Of a stretch of DNA of 64,000 bases, positions 1-8,263 are shown one piece after another. The notes beneath the pieces were generated by a model that did no database searches, was not told where the DNA came from, and saw only the letters and a program-made list of their open reading frames with translations. This DNA is from Enterococcus diestrammenae (GTDB taxonomy: Bacteria; Bacillota; Bacilli; Lactobacillales; Enterococcaceae). Both the position numbers and the translations under genes were made by a program. The stretch lies in assembly GCF_009933255.1 (NCBI RefSeq), contig NZ_MAEI01000051.1, forward strand, positions 1 to 64,000, written 5' to 3'. Position 1 is the stretch's first letter. Every line of letters starts with the position of its first letter.

Positions 1-122
1 AAATTTAGGTGTTTTCCTTTGCGTGATACTGTGGTATTCTCAAGTTGCGTCATCGTGATTTCATCCTTTATTGATTGGTTGTGGAACCTCAATAATACAT
101 GAAATTTTGCGATGACGTTTTT

Positions 123-443
123 TTATTTTACTAGGTGGCTAAGTTCATTATAAAATCCGCCGCCATATAATGCCACTAAAATAATATAAATTAATAGTAA
201 TCTACTAATTTCGATTGGATTACTTGAAAGAAAAACACTATATAATAACCCAACACCAATCAAACCATTATAAATACCCTGATTTTTAAAAAGTGTGTTT
301 AAAGCTTTGCTTTTTAACTCTTCTTTTGTCATGTTAAATACTCGACTTGTAGCGTCTGAAGTTGTAGCAAATGTTTCTAAATATAGGATATAGAAAAATT
401 CCAAAGCTACTAAAACAATCAATACTGTTGATAATATTGACAT
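123..443 (-). CDS. DUF1304 family small membrane protein
   Basis: This 106-residue protein has about four hydrophobic segments: residues 3-25, a pair around 58-72 and 78-98, and a short loop between. It matches the general pattern of DUF1304 proteins, which are small integral membrane proteins of unknown function. The loop around residues 28-50 is polar and carries the Asn/Lys/Glu-rich stretch usual for the family. The start is supported by a strong AGGAGAAAG ribosome-binding site just upstream on the minus strand. It stands alone at the edge of the accessory region. The family assignment is by recognition and no function is claimed. Confidence 0.7.
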   Translation of the reverse strand: MSILSTVLIVLVALEFFYILYLETFATTSDATSRVFNMTKEELKSKALNTLFKNQGIYNGLIGVGLLYSVFLSSNPIEISRLLLIYIILVALYGGGFYNELSHLVK

Positions 444-531
444 TCTTTCTCCTTTCTTAACTATTTATTTTGATTACTATCCAACTATACGTTATTTTAA
501 GTGAGTTGTAAAATATCTTGTAACCACCAAT

Positions 532-706
532 TTAATCTAAGGGATTGAACTTATCCAAGCTAGCTCGTATTTCTTCTTCTAATCCGATGTATCGGATAGT
601 CACTGCTTGACTAGAATGATTCAAAATTTTCATCAATGTGGGAATATCCCTGAATTGTCGATAATACTTATATCCGAATGTTTTTCTCATGGTATGTGTG
701 ATGTTA
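532..706 (-). pseudogene. Tyrosine recombinase C-terminal fragment
   Basis: The minus strand reads in one open frame to a TAA at 532-534. It encodes the end of a phage-type integrase: HTMRKTFG (the H-x-x-R box), then LNHSSQAVTIRYIG (the second His and the catalytic Tyr region). Nothing upstream of the HTMRKTFG box remains, because an IS3-like end begins at about 717. This is therefore a tail of roughly 58 codons left after insertion or deletion. It is evidence for an older integrative element next to the younger one at 5.4-13.2 kb. Confidence 0.7.
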
Positions 707-716
707 GGATGATTTC

Positions 717-862
717 ATGGACACGATTTGGTAGAATCTAACTACTAAGAAAAGGACGTGTCCACGATGGCAAAAGCCAAGAAAAATTTGATGAAGACTT
801 TAAGAAGACGATCTTAGATTTAAACCAGTCTGGCCAATCGGTCGAGGAACTGGCAGAGCAAT
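717..862 (+). mobile_element. IS3-family (IS150-like) left-end fragment with broken orfA
   Basis: A TGGACACGATTTGG terminal-repeat-like end at about 719 is followed by GGACGTGTCC and an ATG at 767. The first codons read MAKAKK. With one A restored in the A-run at about 780 the frame would continue as FDEDFKKTILDLNQSG and VEELAEQY, a typical N-terminal HTH of IS3-family OrfA. As written the frame breaks after a few codons. The fragment stops abruptly at about 862, where IS21 istB sequence begins. The element is dead: it lacks orfB and the right end. Confidence 0.6.
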
Positions 863-863
863 A

Positions 864-1008
864 TTTCTTGATGTGTTAATTCAAATAAAGAATCAACTAG
901 AGATTGTTCATTTTTAGCTACTTCATCTAAATGGGCAGGTAAAATTTCTTTGATACAGGTAAGATTTAAATCTGATAATTGATTTAATAACTGATGGTAA
1001 TTTGACAT
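864..1008 (-). pseudogene. istB: Truncated IstB (IS21 transposition ATPase), N-terminus only
   Basis: The start is ATG at 1006-1008, preceded by AAGGAGG immediately after the istA stop, as expected for istB. About 48 codons resemble the N-terminal part of IstB (MSNYHQLLNQLSDLNLTC). The frame then runs into foreign IS3-derived DNA at about 862 and stops near 820. The AAA+ ATPase Walker motifs are absent, so no functional IstB can be made and the IS21 copy is not autonomous. Confidence 0.65.
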
Positions 1009-1018
1009 ATGAGCCTCC

Positions 1019-2245
1019 TTATAATTCATCGTAAGCATTTAAATTTTCTTCTACAAAGCGCTCCAACTCTTCGTCTTCTAAGTATTGGAAGACATCAGAT
1101 CGAAGAATCTCAAGAGAGTCATCACGTTGATAATTTAAGGTTTTTTTGCTTAATGGGTGCGAGCGAATACATTGATGGCCATACCAAAGGAATAGACTGT
1201 CCTTACGGACATCTAAAGTTACCTCTTTACCAATATATTTCACGGGAACAGAATACTTTGAGTTTTGATATTGGACCATGGATTCAATGGAAACTTTTCT
1301 AATTACGTGTTGGGTTCTAGAAACATATCTGACTAATTCTAAACGATTGAAAGGACGCAACACCGATTGTTCATCTATAAGAAGCTTAGAGGGATGATTA
1401 TTCACTGCTTGAGAACGTTCATTATTTAAGTCATTCATAAACTCATAGACGATTCGTTTTAGCTCCTGCTCATTTTCAAACTCGTAGTTAAAGACCATTA
1501 AGCGGTTAACAGTACGAGCTAAAGCTTCAACTTTGCCTTTGGTTTGTGGACGAAAAGGGCGACAAGCAATCGGATTGAATCCAGCATCTTTAGCAAATTG
1601 ACGAAATTTTTCGTTAAAAACGGTTTGACTAAATTGGCTTTTACTTCTGTCAACAACTGTTTTCATATTGTCAAACCAAATTTCTTGAGGAATACCATTC
1701 CCGCAGTACTCAAACGCATTGACCAAACAATTGAAGACATTCGCTTGGGTTCGATCAAAGGTTACCTCTAAGTATTTCATGCGAGAATAGCCTAGAATAT
1801 ATAGAAAAAGATTGAAGTAAAAGACTTCACCATGTTTACTCACCATCTTAATATTTTCTTTCCAATCGACTTGAGCAGAAAGACCTGGCGTCGTTTCAAT
1901 TCGAATGGTTGCTTTTTTTACACGCTTTTCTCGATAGTTCCGACAATATCGTTTGACGGTGGTATAGCCACCTTGATATCCTTTTTTCTTAATAAAATAA
2001 TAAATTGAAGAAGCGGAACAGCTTAACTCCATTTTATCTTTAATAATTTCTTCAAAACCGCTTAATAAAAGGGGAGCAGAAGATTGTCTCTTTTTGATCT
2101 GTTCTACTTCCCCTTTAGTTCCAGCTTCATAGTAACGCTTGACTGTTCGGTAATCACAATTATATTGCTTGGCCATGGCTGCATAGTTAGGTTGAATATC
2201 GTTCATAATGTGTCGTAAGACTCCTTCTAAGACATCTTTTCGCAT
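1019..2245 (-). CDS. istA: IS21-family transposase IstA
   Basis: This 408-residue protein has an N-terminal HTH (residues about 15-40, YAAMAKQYNCDYRTVKRYYE) and an RNase H-like DDE core. Visible acidic motifs are QVDWKE (about residue 126), IWFDNMK (about 190) and KGKVEA (about 237). The length suits IstA of the IS21 family, which cuts and joins transposon ends. Its partner istB is truncated directly downstream. A double terminal repeat lies upstream at 2299-2347. The reading frame is intact, so it could in principle act if an IstB were supplied by another copy. Confidence 0.85.
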   Translation of the reverse strand: MRKDVLEGVLRHIMNDIQPNYAAMAKQYNCDYRTVKRYYEAGTKGEVEQIKKRQSSAPLLLSGFEEIIKDKMELSCSASSIYYFIKKKGYQGGYTTVKRYCRNYREKRVKKATIRIETTPGLSAQVDWKENIKMVSKHGEVFYFNLFLYILGYSRMKYLEVTFDRTQANVFNCLVNAFEYCGNGIPQEIWFDNMKTVVDRSKSQFSQTVFNEKFRQFAKDAGFNPIACRPFRPQTKGKVEALARTVNRLMVFNYEFENEQELKRIVYEFMNDLNNERSQAVNNHPSKLLIDEQSVLRPFNRLELVRYVSRTQHVIRKVSIESMVQYQNSKYSVPVKYIGKEVTLDVRKDSLFLWYGHQCIRSHPLSKKTLNYQRDDSLEILRSDVFQYLEDEELERFVEENLNAYDEL

Positions 2246-2298
2246 GAGTCACTCTCCTTGAATGTTTCATGAAAAAGAATATCAGATTTTAAATCTAA

Positions 2299-2347
2299 CC
2301 TACATTTTCGATGGCCCTTTTCCTACATTTTATCATGGCCCTTTACA
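2299..2347. repeat. IS21 terminal repeats (transposase binding sites)
   Basis: Two imperfect direct copies of CCTACATTTT...ATGGCCCTTT occur at 2299-2321 and 2322-2347. Read on the other strand the outer end is TGTAAAGGGCCATG, a TGT-starting end typical of IS21 elements, whose ends carry multiple short transposase-binding repeats. The opposite IS end is missing because the element is cut at about 864. Confidence 0.65.
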
Positions 2348-2422
2348 AAATTAACAAATAAAGTCAAGTATTAAAGTTCTTTTCTTAGTATAATGAAAAG
2401 TATTAGAAAGAGGTGATGATGA

Positions 2423-3394
2423 GTGTATGAGTGGGAAAAATCATTTCAAATGATTATTAATGAGATTGATAAATCTATTTCAAATTATAGCAATGAATCT
2501 TTAACACTTCGATTTCTTTCCAAAAAATTAGGGTATTCTGAATTTTACACAACCAAAAAGTTTAAAGAGATTCTAGGGATGACATTTCGGGACTATCTTA
2601 GACAGAGAAAATTAGCTTTTGCTTTTAAGGAAGTTAGAGATAACAATAAATCTATTATAGAAATTGCTTTTGACTATGGTTTTTCGTCGCATGAAGCTTT
2701 TACTAGGGCTTTTAAATCAACTTTTGGAATAACTCCTAGCGATTATCGAAAAGACCCCATACCTATTGTACTTCGAACAAAGCTAACGCCATATGATCGT
2801 TATTTCTTAGGCTTAGAGGAAATTGGTAAAATTAAAAAATCAGATAACGTAAAGACTTATTTTGTTACAATTTCCGCACATAAATTTTTATACATTGAGA
2901 ATAAAGAAAGTAATGGGTATTGGGATTTTTGGGATAAGCAAAAAGATATTAAAGGACAAGATTATGAAACTATTTGTGGATTGTTAGATAGTGTAAAGGG
3001 AAAGCTCGACGATTATAGTGGTGAAGAAGCAAATAGTGGAAGTGGACAACTCATGGCTTATATCAGTAATCCTGAGGGACGGTTGTGTGATTGGGGATTT
3101 TCTAGAACAGAGTGTTATGGTGCTCGACTCCCTTCTAATTATCAAAAGGCTATCCCTTCACAAATGAAATTAATGGATATTCCTGAATCAGAATATTTAG
3201 TCTTTGAACATGGTGAATTTGATTATGAACAAGAAAATAGAAGTGTTGAAGAAAAAATGGAAATAGCTATGGAGACATTTGATTTTAATGAAACAGGCTA
3301 TACTTATGACACTTCTGTCGGACGAATTATGTATTTTTACTTTGACCCGAGTAAATACTGGAAATATATTCGTCCCGTAAAAAAAATAAAATGA
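2423..3394 (+). CDS. AraC-family regulator with GyrI-like effector-binding domain
   Basis: The protein is 323 residues. Residues about 12-110 form the double-HTH AraC DNA-binding unit, with FLSKKLGYSEFYTTKKFKE and the signature IAFDYGFSSHEAFTRAFKSTFG. Residues about 140-318 resemble a GyrI-like/Bacterial transcription activator effector domain. Here the HTH is N-terminal, the SoxS/Rob-like layout, as in many regulators of drug or cationic ligand responses. The GTG start is placed by AAAGAGGTG eight bases upstream. The TIGR04076-like gene starts 20 bases after its stop, so the two are probably one operon. Confidence 0.8.
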   Translation: MYEWEKSFQMIINEIDKSISNYSNESLTLRFLSKKLGYSEFYTTKKFKEILGMTFRDYLRQRKLAFAFKEVRDNNKSIIEIAFDYGFSSHEAFTRAFKSTFGITPSDYRKDPIPIVLRTKLTPYDRYFLGLEEIGKIKKSDNVKTYFVTISAHKFLYIENKESNGYWDFWDKQKDIKGQDYETICGLLDSVKGKLDDYSGEEANSGSGQLMAYISNPEGRLCDWGFSRTECYGARLPSNYQKAIPSQMKLMDIPESEYLVFEHGEFDYEQENRSVEEKMEIAMETFDFNETGYTYDTSVGRIMYFYFDPSKYWKYIRPVKKIK

Positions 3395-3414
3395 GATTTC
3401 TAAAGGAGATAATA

Positions 3415-3762
3415 ATGAAAAAATGGTACGAAGAAGAATATGAATTTAACATTGAAGTGACTGGATTTTTAAGAGGAAATCAAACGGAACGATATTGTAG
3501 AAATGGAGAAGAAATTGGAGATACCTATTCTTGCACATATGGATGTCCTGTTAATCAAGATGGCTATGGTATCTGTTCTAAAATGATGATGATTATGTTT
3601 CCAACTATGGAAGCTGTTAGAAGTGGCGGGAATTTAATAAATATTGGCGGTCAAGATGAGTTCTCTAAAGACCTTGTATGCCCTGATGGTTGTGTTATGT
3701 TTAAACTGACCGTTAAAAAACTAGGTAATGAAAATTTTTATACAGGTGATTTCTTTGATTGA
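3415..3762 (+). CDS. TIGR04076-like small protein
   Basis: The ATG at 3415 is preferred because AAAGGAG lies nine bases upstream; an earlier in-frame ATG at 3391 has no ribosome-binding site. The product is 115 residues, soluble, with several cysteines (YSCTYGCPV, YGICSKM, LVCPDGCVMF). It fits the general layout of the TIGR04076 family, whose function is unknown. The cysteine spacing could bind metal, but that is inference. It follows the AraC/GyrI-type regulator and may be its target. Confidence 0.5.
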   Translation: MKKWYEEEYEFNIEVTGFLRGNQTERYCRNGEEIGDTYSCTYGCPVNQDGYGICSKMMMIMFPTMEAVRSGGNLINIGGQDEFSKDLVCPDGCVMFKLTVKKLGNENFYTGDFFD

Positions 3763-3886
3763 TATTCCATTATTAAATTTTTCAACTTATAAAAAAAATA
3801 GTTCTAAGTGAAATTTAGAATAAGCAAGGAGAAGGTATGAAGTGGATTTGAGTCAATACCTCGGACACGATTTGTGAGAATTTTTT

Positions 3887-3990
3887 CGAGATTCCAGCGG
3901 GTTAGTATCTCATCGTTTCGACCAGCCGTCAAACCAAAACCGTTTGACCGCTGATCGAAGCGATGAAGTTGAAGCCCTGTGGAAATCTCG
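3887..3990. repeat. Long imperfect palindrome
   Basis: The left arm 3887-3934 and right arm 3942-3990 pair almost end to end around a 7-nt loop. Shared blocks include CGAGATT/AATCTCG at the base and GTCAAAC/GTTTGAC at the tip; between them CATCG-TTCGA pairs with only a few mismatches. Just outside, at 3871, is GGACACGATTTG, resembling the IS3-type end at about 719. It could be a MITE, a rolling-circle single-strand origin or another remnant. No protein is encoded here, and an ORF seen on the minus strand follows from the symmetry. Confidence 0.7.
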
Positions 3991-4037
3991 CAAAAAAAAT
4001 GTAGGTGGTAGCTAGGAACTAAGCTTGCAATGCCATC

Positions 4038-4790
4038 TTGCATGTCGCAAATAGTAACTGTGCATTTCTAGAAGCCTTTAAAGATTATTCGGATCGTTAT
4101 GTGATAATTGGTGGTACTGCTACATCACTTGTTTTACATCAAAACGGATTGAACAGTCGTTCAACAAAAGATTATGACTTAGTGATTATCGAAGAAAAGA
4201 AAGATCGGTTGTTTTATCAGGCATTTGTTGACTTTATTCATGTAGGTGGGTACACACCAAATAAAATGGATTAAAAGGGAAAACTATATCGCTCTAAAAC
4301 AGATAATCCAGATTATCCAGCAATTATAGAGCTATTTTGTGTAACACCAAATTGGTTTAGTAGTACATTAAGAACAGCCCCAGTACATTTTGATGAGGAT
4401 ACGAGTTTATCTGCGTTATTACTGGATGAAGACTATTATGATCTTCTCGTAAAAGGAAAAATTATTGTAGATGGCTATTCAGTGCTGGACAGTAAATATC
4501 TTATTGTGTTTAAAGCAAAAGCCTGGTTGGATTTAACTAAAAAACGTGAACAGGGAACCATGCGCGTGGATAGTAGAAACATCAAGAAGCATTTAAACGA
4601 TATAGCAAGACTATTAGGTTCTTTGAAAAATCTCGATCCGTTGTCCGTTAATGAACATGTACAAGAAGACATGCTGGAGTTCTTAGATGAATTACAGACA
4701 CGAATAAATGAAATTCCTCAAAATGAGGATATTCCTTTTGATAAAACGCAGACATACGAGATGCTAACAGTATTGCTGCAATCTAAATAA
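4038..4790 (+). pseudogene. AbiEii-like nucleotidyltransferase toxin, interrupted by one stop
   Basis: The frame encodes YVIIGGTATSLVLHQNG and STKDYDLVI, the GG...D-x-D-type nucleotidyltransferase core of AbiEii/type IV toxin-like proteins. It then hits TAA at 4272-4274. The same frame continues without shift through KGKLYRS, AIIELFCVTPNWF, DSKYLIVFKAKAWLDL and RNIKKHLNDIARLL to the TAA at 4788-4790. A single nonsense change, probably at an original GAA or AAA codon, explains it. The 5' end is doubtful: a TTG at 4038 has no good ribosome-binding site and the palindrome at 3887-3990 abuts it. No AbiEi-type antitoxin is visible. Confidence 0.7.
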
Positions 4791-4923
4791 TAATTCCATC
4801 CCTCAAAGGATCTGTCATGGTTTTAATGATTTTAAACTATTATGTAATCAAAAAGGAGTAGTTTAATACAGAAAAAATGTGTCAGCATTTTATTAGTAAG
4901 CAACCCATAAGGAGTCGTAGGGT

Positions 4924-5136
4924 ATGACTGATGACGAACATAATGTAAGATACACCACGAAAATTGAGCGGCAAAAACTTCGAGATACTGCTTTGGCATA
5001 CTCAGCATTAGATGCAGTAATGCCTTCCGAAGAGACGATGAAATTAGTAGAAGAATATGTAGATGGAAATATTGAAATTGTTGAGATTTTAAAAATAGTC
5101 ATTGAGAAATATCACTCGTCTGAGTTAGAAAGCTGA
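4924..5136 (+). CDS. VbhA-like antitoxin (Fic inhibitor family), orphan
   Basis: This 70-residue protein starts at ATG 4924 with AAGGAG about nine bases upstream. Its sequence (LRDTALAYSALDAVMPSEETMKLVEEY, then VDGNIEIVEILKIVI) resembles short helical VbhA-type antitoxins, in which an S-x-x-x-E-G/N-like helix blocks the ATP site of a Fic AMP-transferase toxin. Here MPSEETMK could be that helix. The toxin would normally be the next gene, but no Fic gene follows and the integrative element's attachment site begins 300 bases later. It may be a leftover half or a decoy antitoxin. Confidence 0.5.
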   Translation: MTDDEHNVRYTTKIERQKLRDTALAYSALDAVMPSEETMKLVEEYVDGNIEIVEILKIVIEKYHSSELES

Positions 5137-5393
5137 TGAGATATAATGTTGTTTAAGGCGGCTGTAGAGAATTAATCTTGAATATTTCTAGGTATGATAT
5201 GTCAAACATAAATAATTATTAGTTCGTTATTTATGTTGAGTAGTCGTGTTCTGGTTTGCGTATTTTTTTGATGTACGTTGTGATGTACGAGTTGCTTGAA
5301 ATCAGTTGAAACTGATTGATGTAAAGACTTTTAAAAATTTATAAAACCCTTGAAATTAAACAATAAACAATCTGTTTGCGTTATTTATAAGCG
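5137..5393. other. Non-coding AT-rich stretch left of the att site
   Basis: No supported gene is seen. It contains two direct copies of GATGTACG at 5270-5277 and 5282-5289, and TTGAAATCAGTTGAAACTG at about 5294. These could be remnants of recombination or replication sites of a former element, but I cannot assign them. Confidence 0.4.
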
Positions 5394-5444
5394 AAACCAG
5401 GTCTTAAAAAAGCACGTAAAGCTTCTCAATTCTCAAAACGTTAA
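5394..5444 (+). pseudogene. rpsI: 3' terminal scrap of rpsI (ribosomal protein S9)
   Basis: Reading from 5394, the codons give KPGLKKARKASQFSKR then TAA at 5442-5444. That is the C-terminus of Firmicute ribosomal protein S9. The frame breaks immediately upstream (a stop precedes KPG), so this is not a whole gene. Many integrative elements use the 3' end of rpsI as attachment site, with int convergent to rpsI exactly as here. The scrap marks an attachment junction. Confidence 0.85.
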
Positions 5445-5446
5445 TC
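5433..5446. other. Left attachment site (att, 14-bp direct repeat)
   Basis: TCAAAACGTTAATC, spanning the last codons of the rpsI scrap, recurs exactly at 13173-13186. The two copies also share weaker similarity beyond the core (TATCAACG-TTACAAG versus TACCAACG-TTTCAAG). The DNA between them carries int, xis, a relaxase-like gene and cargo, so these are read as attL and attR of an element of about 7.7 kb. Confidence 0.75.
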
Positions 5447-5480
5447 AATTCCTTATTGTATCAACGTTTACAAGAATTTT

Positions 5481-5499
5481 TTGGTTCAAGTTGGTTCAA
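5481..5499. repeat. Integrase arm-type repeats, left end
   Basis: TTGGTTCAA occurs twice, at 5481-5489 and 5491-5499, ten bases apart. The same pair with the same spacing is found near the right end at 13038-13056. Paired short direct repeats just inside each end are what arm-binding sites of a Tn916-like tyrosine integrase look like. Confidence 0.6.
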
Positions 5500-5500
5500 A

Positions 5501-6550
5501 TTATAAATTTGACAAAGAATTTAAGAGGTTTAAAGCATCAGCATCTTGCTGGTGCTTTTTTTCTGGCATCAGTTCAAGATAATAGTTCTGTGTTGTTTGA
5601 ATATTGATATGACCTAAGCGTTTTGATACATAGGCAATATCAATATCTTGTGAAAATAGAAAAGAAGCATGGGTATCTCTTAGGCCGTGGAAGGTAGTTT
5701 TTGGAATATCTAGTTTTTTCAGTAATCTGGCGAGCTTAGCAGATTGTTGAAAGCCGTCAGGATCAAAAAAATATCCATTATCCTTAATCGGGACAGATTT
5801 TAGAATATCGTAGACTTCTTGGTTAATGGAAATATCTCGTCTTGAATTTTTGGTTTTTAACGAAGTATCTTCAGAAGTTGGACTAAGAGAACGTCTGACA
5901 TGGACACCATATTCAAAGAGGTCTTCGGGACGCATACCTAAAAGTTCTCCGCGTCTCATACCAGTTTCTAAGGCAAGGAGTACAAGAATGTTAAATTCAT
6001 TTTCTTGATGATTAATGACATAAGTACGTAGTTTCTTTAATTCGGTAATGGAAAGCGCACGGTTTCTCTTATCCAAAACTTTCCCTCGTGTTTTGACTAA
6101 ATTTGCAAAATCGGTAGCAAGATAGCCACGAGCATAAGCATCACGTAATGCTGTTTTGATTTTCAATAGTACTTCATGAGTGGTTTTACGAGAATGAGTC
6201 TCCGCATACTTATCTATTTTTCGTTGTACTACAATATCGTTCAAATCCTTTAACTGTATATCACCAAATAATTTCTTCACCACTTGAGAAGTCCTTTGAT
6301 AATTTTGAAAAGTCGTTTCTTTTACATCGTTTTTCTTTATGATATGAATCCAGTTTTCAAAGAAGTCAGCAAATGTTGTTGTACGCTCTGCTAATTGTTT
6401 TCCATTTCCTTTCTCCAATTCATTTTCCAAAGCCCAACGAGTTGCTTCCTTTTTAGAGCTAAATGATTTTGTCAATTTCTTATGTTGACCATGGTTATAA
6501 AGTGAAATTTGAGCTCTATATGAGTTACCACGTTTAATTATACTAGGCAT
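5501..6550 (-). CDS. int: Tyrosine integrase of the integrative element
   Basis: This 349-residue protein has an N-terminal AP2-like arm-binding region (residues 1-55), a core-binding SAM-like domain (about 60-150) and a catalytic domain. Catalytic residues are visible: R199 in ETGMRRGE, H288 and R291 in FHGLRDTH, H314 in RLGHINIQ, and Y323 in TTQNYY. The order and length are typical of integrases of ICE/IME elements in Firmicutes. It integrates and, with Xis, excises the element. It lies just inside attL and converges on the rpsI scrap. Confidence 0.9.
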   Translation of the reverse strand: MPSIIKRGNSYRAQISLYNHGQHKKLTKSFSSKKEATRWALENELEKGNGKQLAERTTTFADFFENWIHIIKKNDVKETTFQNYQRTSQVVKKLFGDIQLKDLNDIVVQRKIDKYAETHSRKTTHEVLLKIKTALRDAYARGYLATDFANLVKTRGKVLDKRNRALSITELKKLRTYVINHQENEFNILVLLALETGMRRGELLGMRPEDLFEYGVHVRRSLSPTSEDTSLKTKNSRRDISINQEVYDILKSVPIKDNGYFFDPDGFQQSAKLARLLKKLDIPKTTFHGLRDTHASFLFSQDIDIAYVSKRLGHINIQTTQNYYLELMPEKKHQQDADALNLLNSLSNL

Positions 6551-6574
6551 TTATAACAAATCCTTTCACTGAAA

Positions 6575-6641
6575 GATGGTTGATAAATGCTAGTTGAATA
6601 CACCGCCATTCTACATGGCGAAAAGCATCTAATCAACCATC
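6575..6641. terminator. Nested hairpins between xis and int
   Basis: GATGGTTGAT...ATGCT at 6575 pairs with AGCAT...ATCAACCATC ending at 6641, and a second perfect stem CGCCAT/ATGGCG (6604-6609, 6615-6620) sits inside. There is no long T-run on the minus strand. It may tune xis-to-int read-through or be an additional recombination protein site. Confidence 0.45.
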
Positions 6642-6655
6642 CTACGATATTTTAG

Positions 6656-6853
6656 CTAGATAGAGTGCGTCTTAATAAAACTGATAAGAGAAGTGACAGT
6701 GTATCGCTCTTGTCTTCCTATCATAAAACGCTCTAACTCATCGTTTGCGCGAACGAATTTATCAAAAGATTTTGGATCAATCCCTAAAAACTGAGAAGCT
6801 TGTTCTCTAGTAAGTAGATAGGGCAATTCATAAGTAGTTATTGTATTTTTCAT
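6656..6853 (-). CDS. xis: Excisionase (Tn916 Xis-like)
   Basis: A 65-residue basic protein with a winged-helix layout: YLLTREQASQFLGIDPKSFDKFV, then ERFMIGRQERYTVTSLISFI. This matches Tn916-type excisionases, which bend DNA at the ends and direct int toward excision. It is located directly upstream of int on the same strand, as usual. The ATG at 6853 follows a GGAAAGGA-type ribosome-binding site. Confidence 0.85.
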   Translation of the reverse strand: MKNTITTYELPYLLTREQASQFLGIDPKSFDKFVRANDELERFMIGRQERYTVTSLISFIKTHSI

Positions 6854-6942
6854 AGTCTATTTCCTTTCCAAAAATGTTTTTTGGCTGACACAAGGAAATG
6901 TGCTATACTCAACTTGTCTAGGGCGGAGTACGTTTATACATT

Positions 6943-8199
6943 TTAATGTGTAAGCTGTGCTTTGCTTTTTTTGTGTATTTTTTCTGTCTTCATATTTTGA
7001 AGACACTGGATATAAAATTCTACTTCTTCCTGATAATAATCAGGCTCAGCAATCAAATTTTCTAATATTTTTTGCTGCCGTGAACTAAGTTCCCCACAGC
7101 TAATAATCTCGTTAATCAAATTTGAATCAAAATGATTATCTATCTCTTGAATAAATGCGAGGGTGGGAGAAACGCTGTGAATTAACCAATTCATACTTTT
7201 TTCAAAGCTTTGAGGAATTGTTTCTAAAGAAATGGTGATTGCGCCATGATTGCCAATAAAGGCTGCCCATTTTTTATCGACTTTTGCACCTGGATCATTT
7301 GGATCACGGTCATAAAAACAAATTGCGCCATTAAGTAACTCAAAGAACAGTTTGGTTAAATCATGGGTTCTTGAAATAATCTTTGCCAAGCTTTGCGCTT
7401 TCTCTTTTCGATACCGTAGTTCAAAGCGATTTTTTACTTCTGCTTCTTCTAAAGGAATTCCTCGTCTTTTGCGTTGTTCATAATCCTTCTGATAAAAACA
7501 AAAGCGACACTGACTCTTCTTTGAGCCTAAATACAAGGTCTCACCATTTGATTCATTGTTTATGATATCCGTACCGCCATGAGATTCACTCACTTGAAAA
7601 GTGGTCCACACATGGCCTAGTGTTACCTTACGCTTCAGTTCTGGAATGCTGAGACTCCCCACAAAATCATCTAAAGTAAAATCAATCCGTGTAAAGTTTC
7701 CCTGATAATCTAATACCTTACGAAAGAACTCTTGCCAGTTTGATTTTGCGGTCTTCAAACGCATGGCAAGATGTTTACAGCCTTGACCTGAAAACTCCAT
7801 TACGGTTCCTTTTACCGTATCGTCAATGGAATACCGAATCGTGATTACTTGATTCCACACGTATTGGCCAATATAGCCCTTTGGTGCATAATCCAGTTCC
7901 TCAAAGCGTTCAATAGGCATGCCAATAATCTCTTCAATCAACTTTAAATGTTGATTCGAGAAAAAGTGAATGGTTAGATAATCAATCAAAACACGGTTAA
8001 CTGGAATGACCGCTTCTTGCAAACTATCCAGTATAAGATTCAATTTTTCTTCACTTAATTGTCTCGTTCCTTTTTCTACCTTTGATAATAACGATCTCGA
8101 AATCCCTACTTTTTCTGCTAAATATCGCTGGGTCCACCCCCTTTCTTCTCGAGAAACTCGAATCGATTCCCCGAGATCATGTTGATTCACTTGATTCAT
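6943..8199 (-). CDS. XRE-HTH plus Rep_trans protein (MobT-like relaxase/replication initiator)
   Basis: This 418-residue protein has a Cro/CI-type HTH at residues about 10-65 (IRVSREERGWTQRYLAEKVGISRSLLSKVEKG) and a large Rep_trans domain at about 75-340, with EFSGQGCKHLAM and NFTRIDFTLDDFVG. This fusion is seen in MobT relaxases of ICESt3-like elements and in initiators of pMV158/pT181-like replicons. In a compact element without conjugation genes it probably nicks an oriT or origin so that the element can be mobilised by a helper. It is transcribed toward xis and int from a promoter at 8264-8292. The catalytic tyrosine was not pinned down. Confidence 0.75.
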   Translation of the reverse strand: MNQVNQHDLGESIRVSREERGWTQRYLAEKVGISRSLLSKVEKGTRQLSEEKLNLILDSLQEAVIPVNRVLIDYLTIHFFSNQHLKLIEEIIGMPIERFEELDYAPKGYIGQYVWNQVITIRYSIDDTVKGTVMEFSGQGCKHLAMRLKTAKSNWQEFFRKVLDYQGNFTRIDFTLDDFVGSLSIPELKRKVTLGHVWTTFQVSESHGGTDIINNESNGETLYLGSKKSQCRFCFYQKDYEQRKRRGIPLEEAEVKNRFELRYRKEKAQSLAKIISRTHDLTKLFFELLNGAICFYDRDPNDPGAKVDKKWAAFIGNHGAITISLETIPQSFEKSMNWLIHSVSPTLAFIQEIDNHFDSNLINEIISCGELSSRQQKILENLIAEPDYYQEEVEFYIQCLQNMKTEKIHKKSKAQLTH

Positions 8200-8263
8200 A
8201 GAAAAACCTCCTTCTGCTATTTACTTGTCAAAGAACCTTCAGACTTATTTTAAGTACAAATGG

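Noticed and set aside
3804..4043. Minus-strand open frame over the palindrome
   Set aside because: It follows from the symmetry of the repeat; no ribosome-binding site or recognisable protein.
4893..5102. Open frame opposite the VbhA-like gene
   Set aside because: Lies antisense to a gene with a good ribosome-binding site; no start signal of its own.
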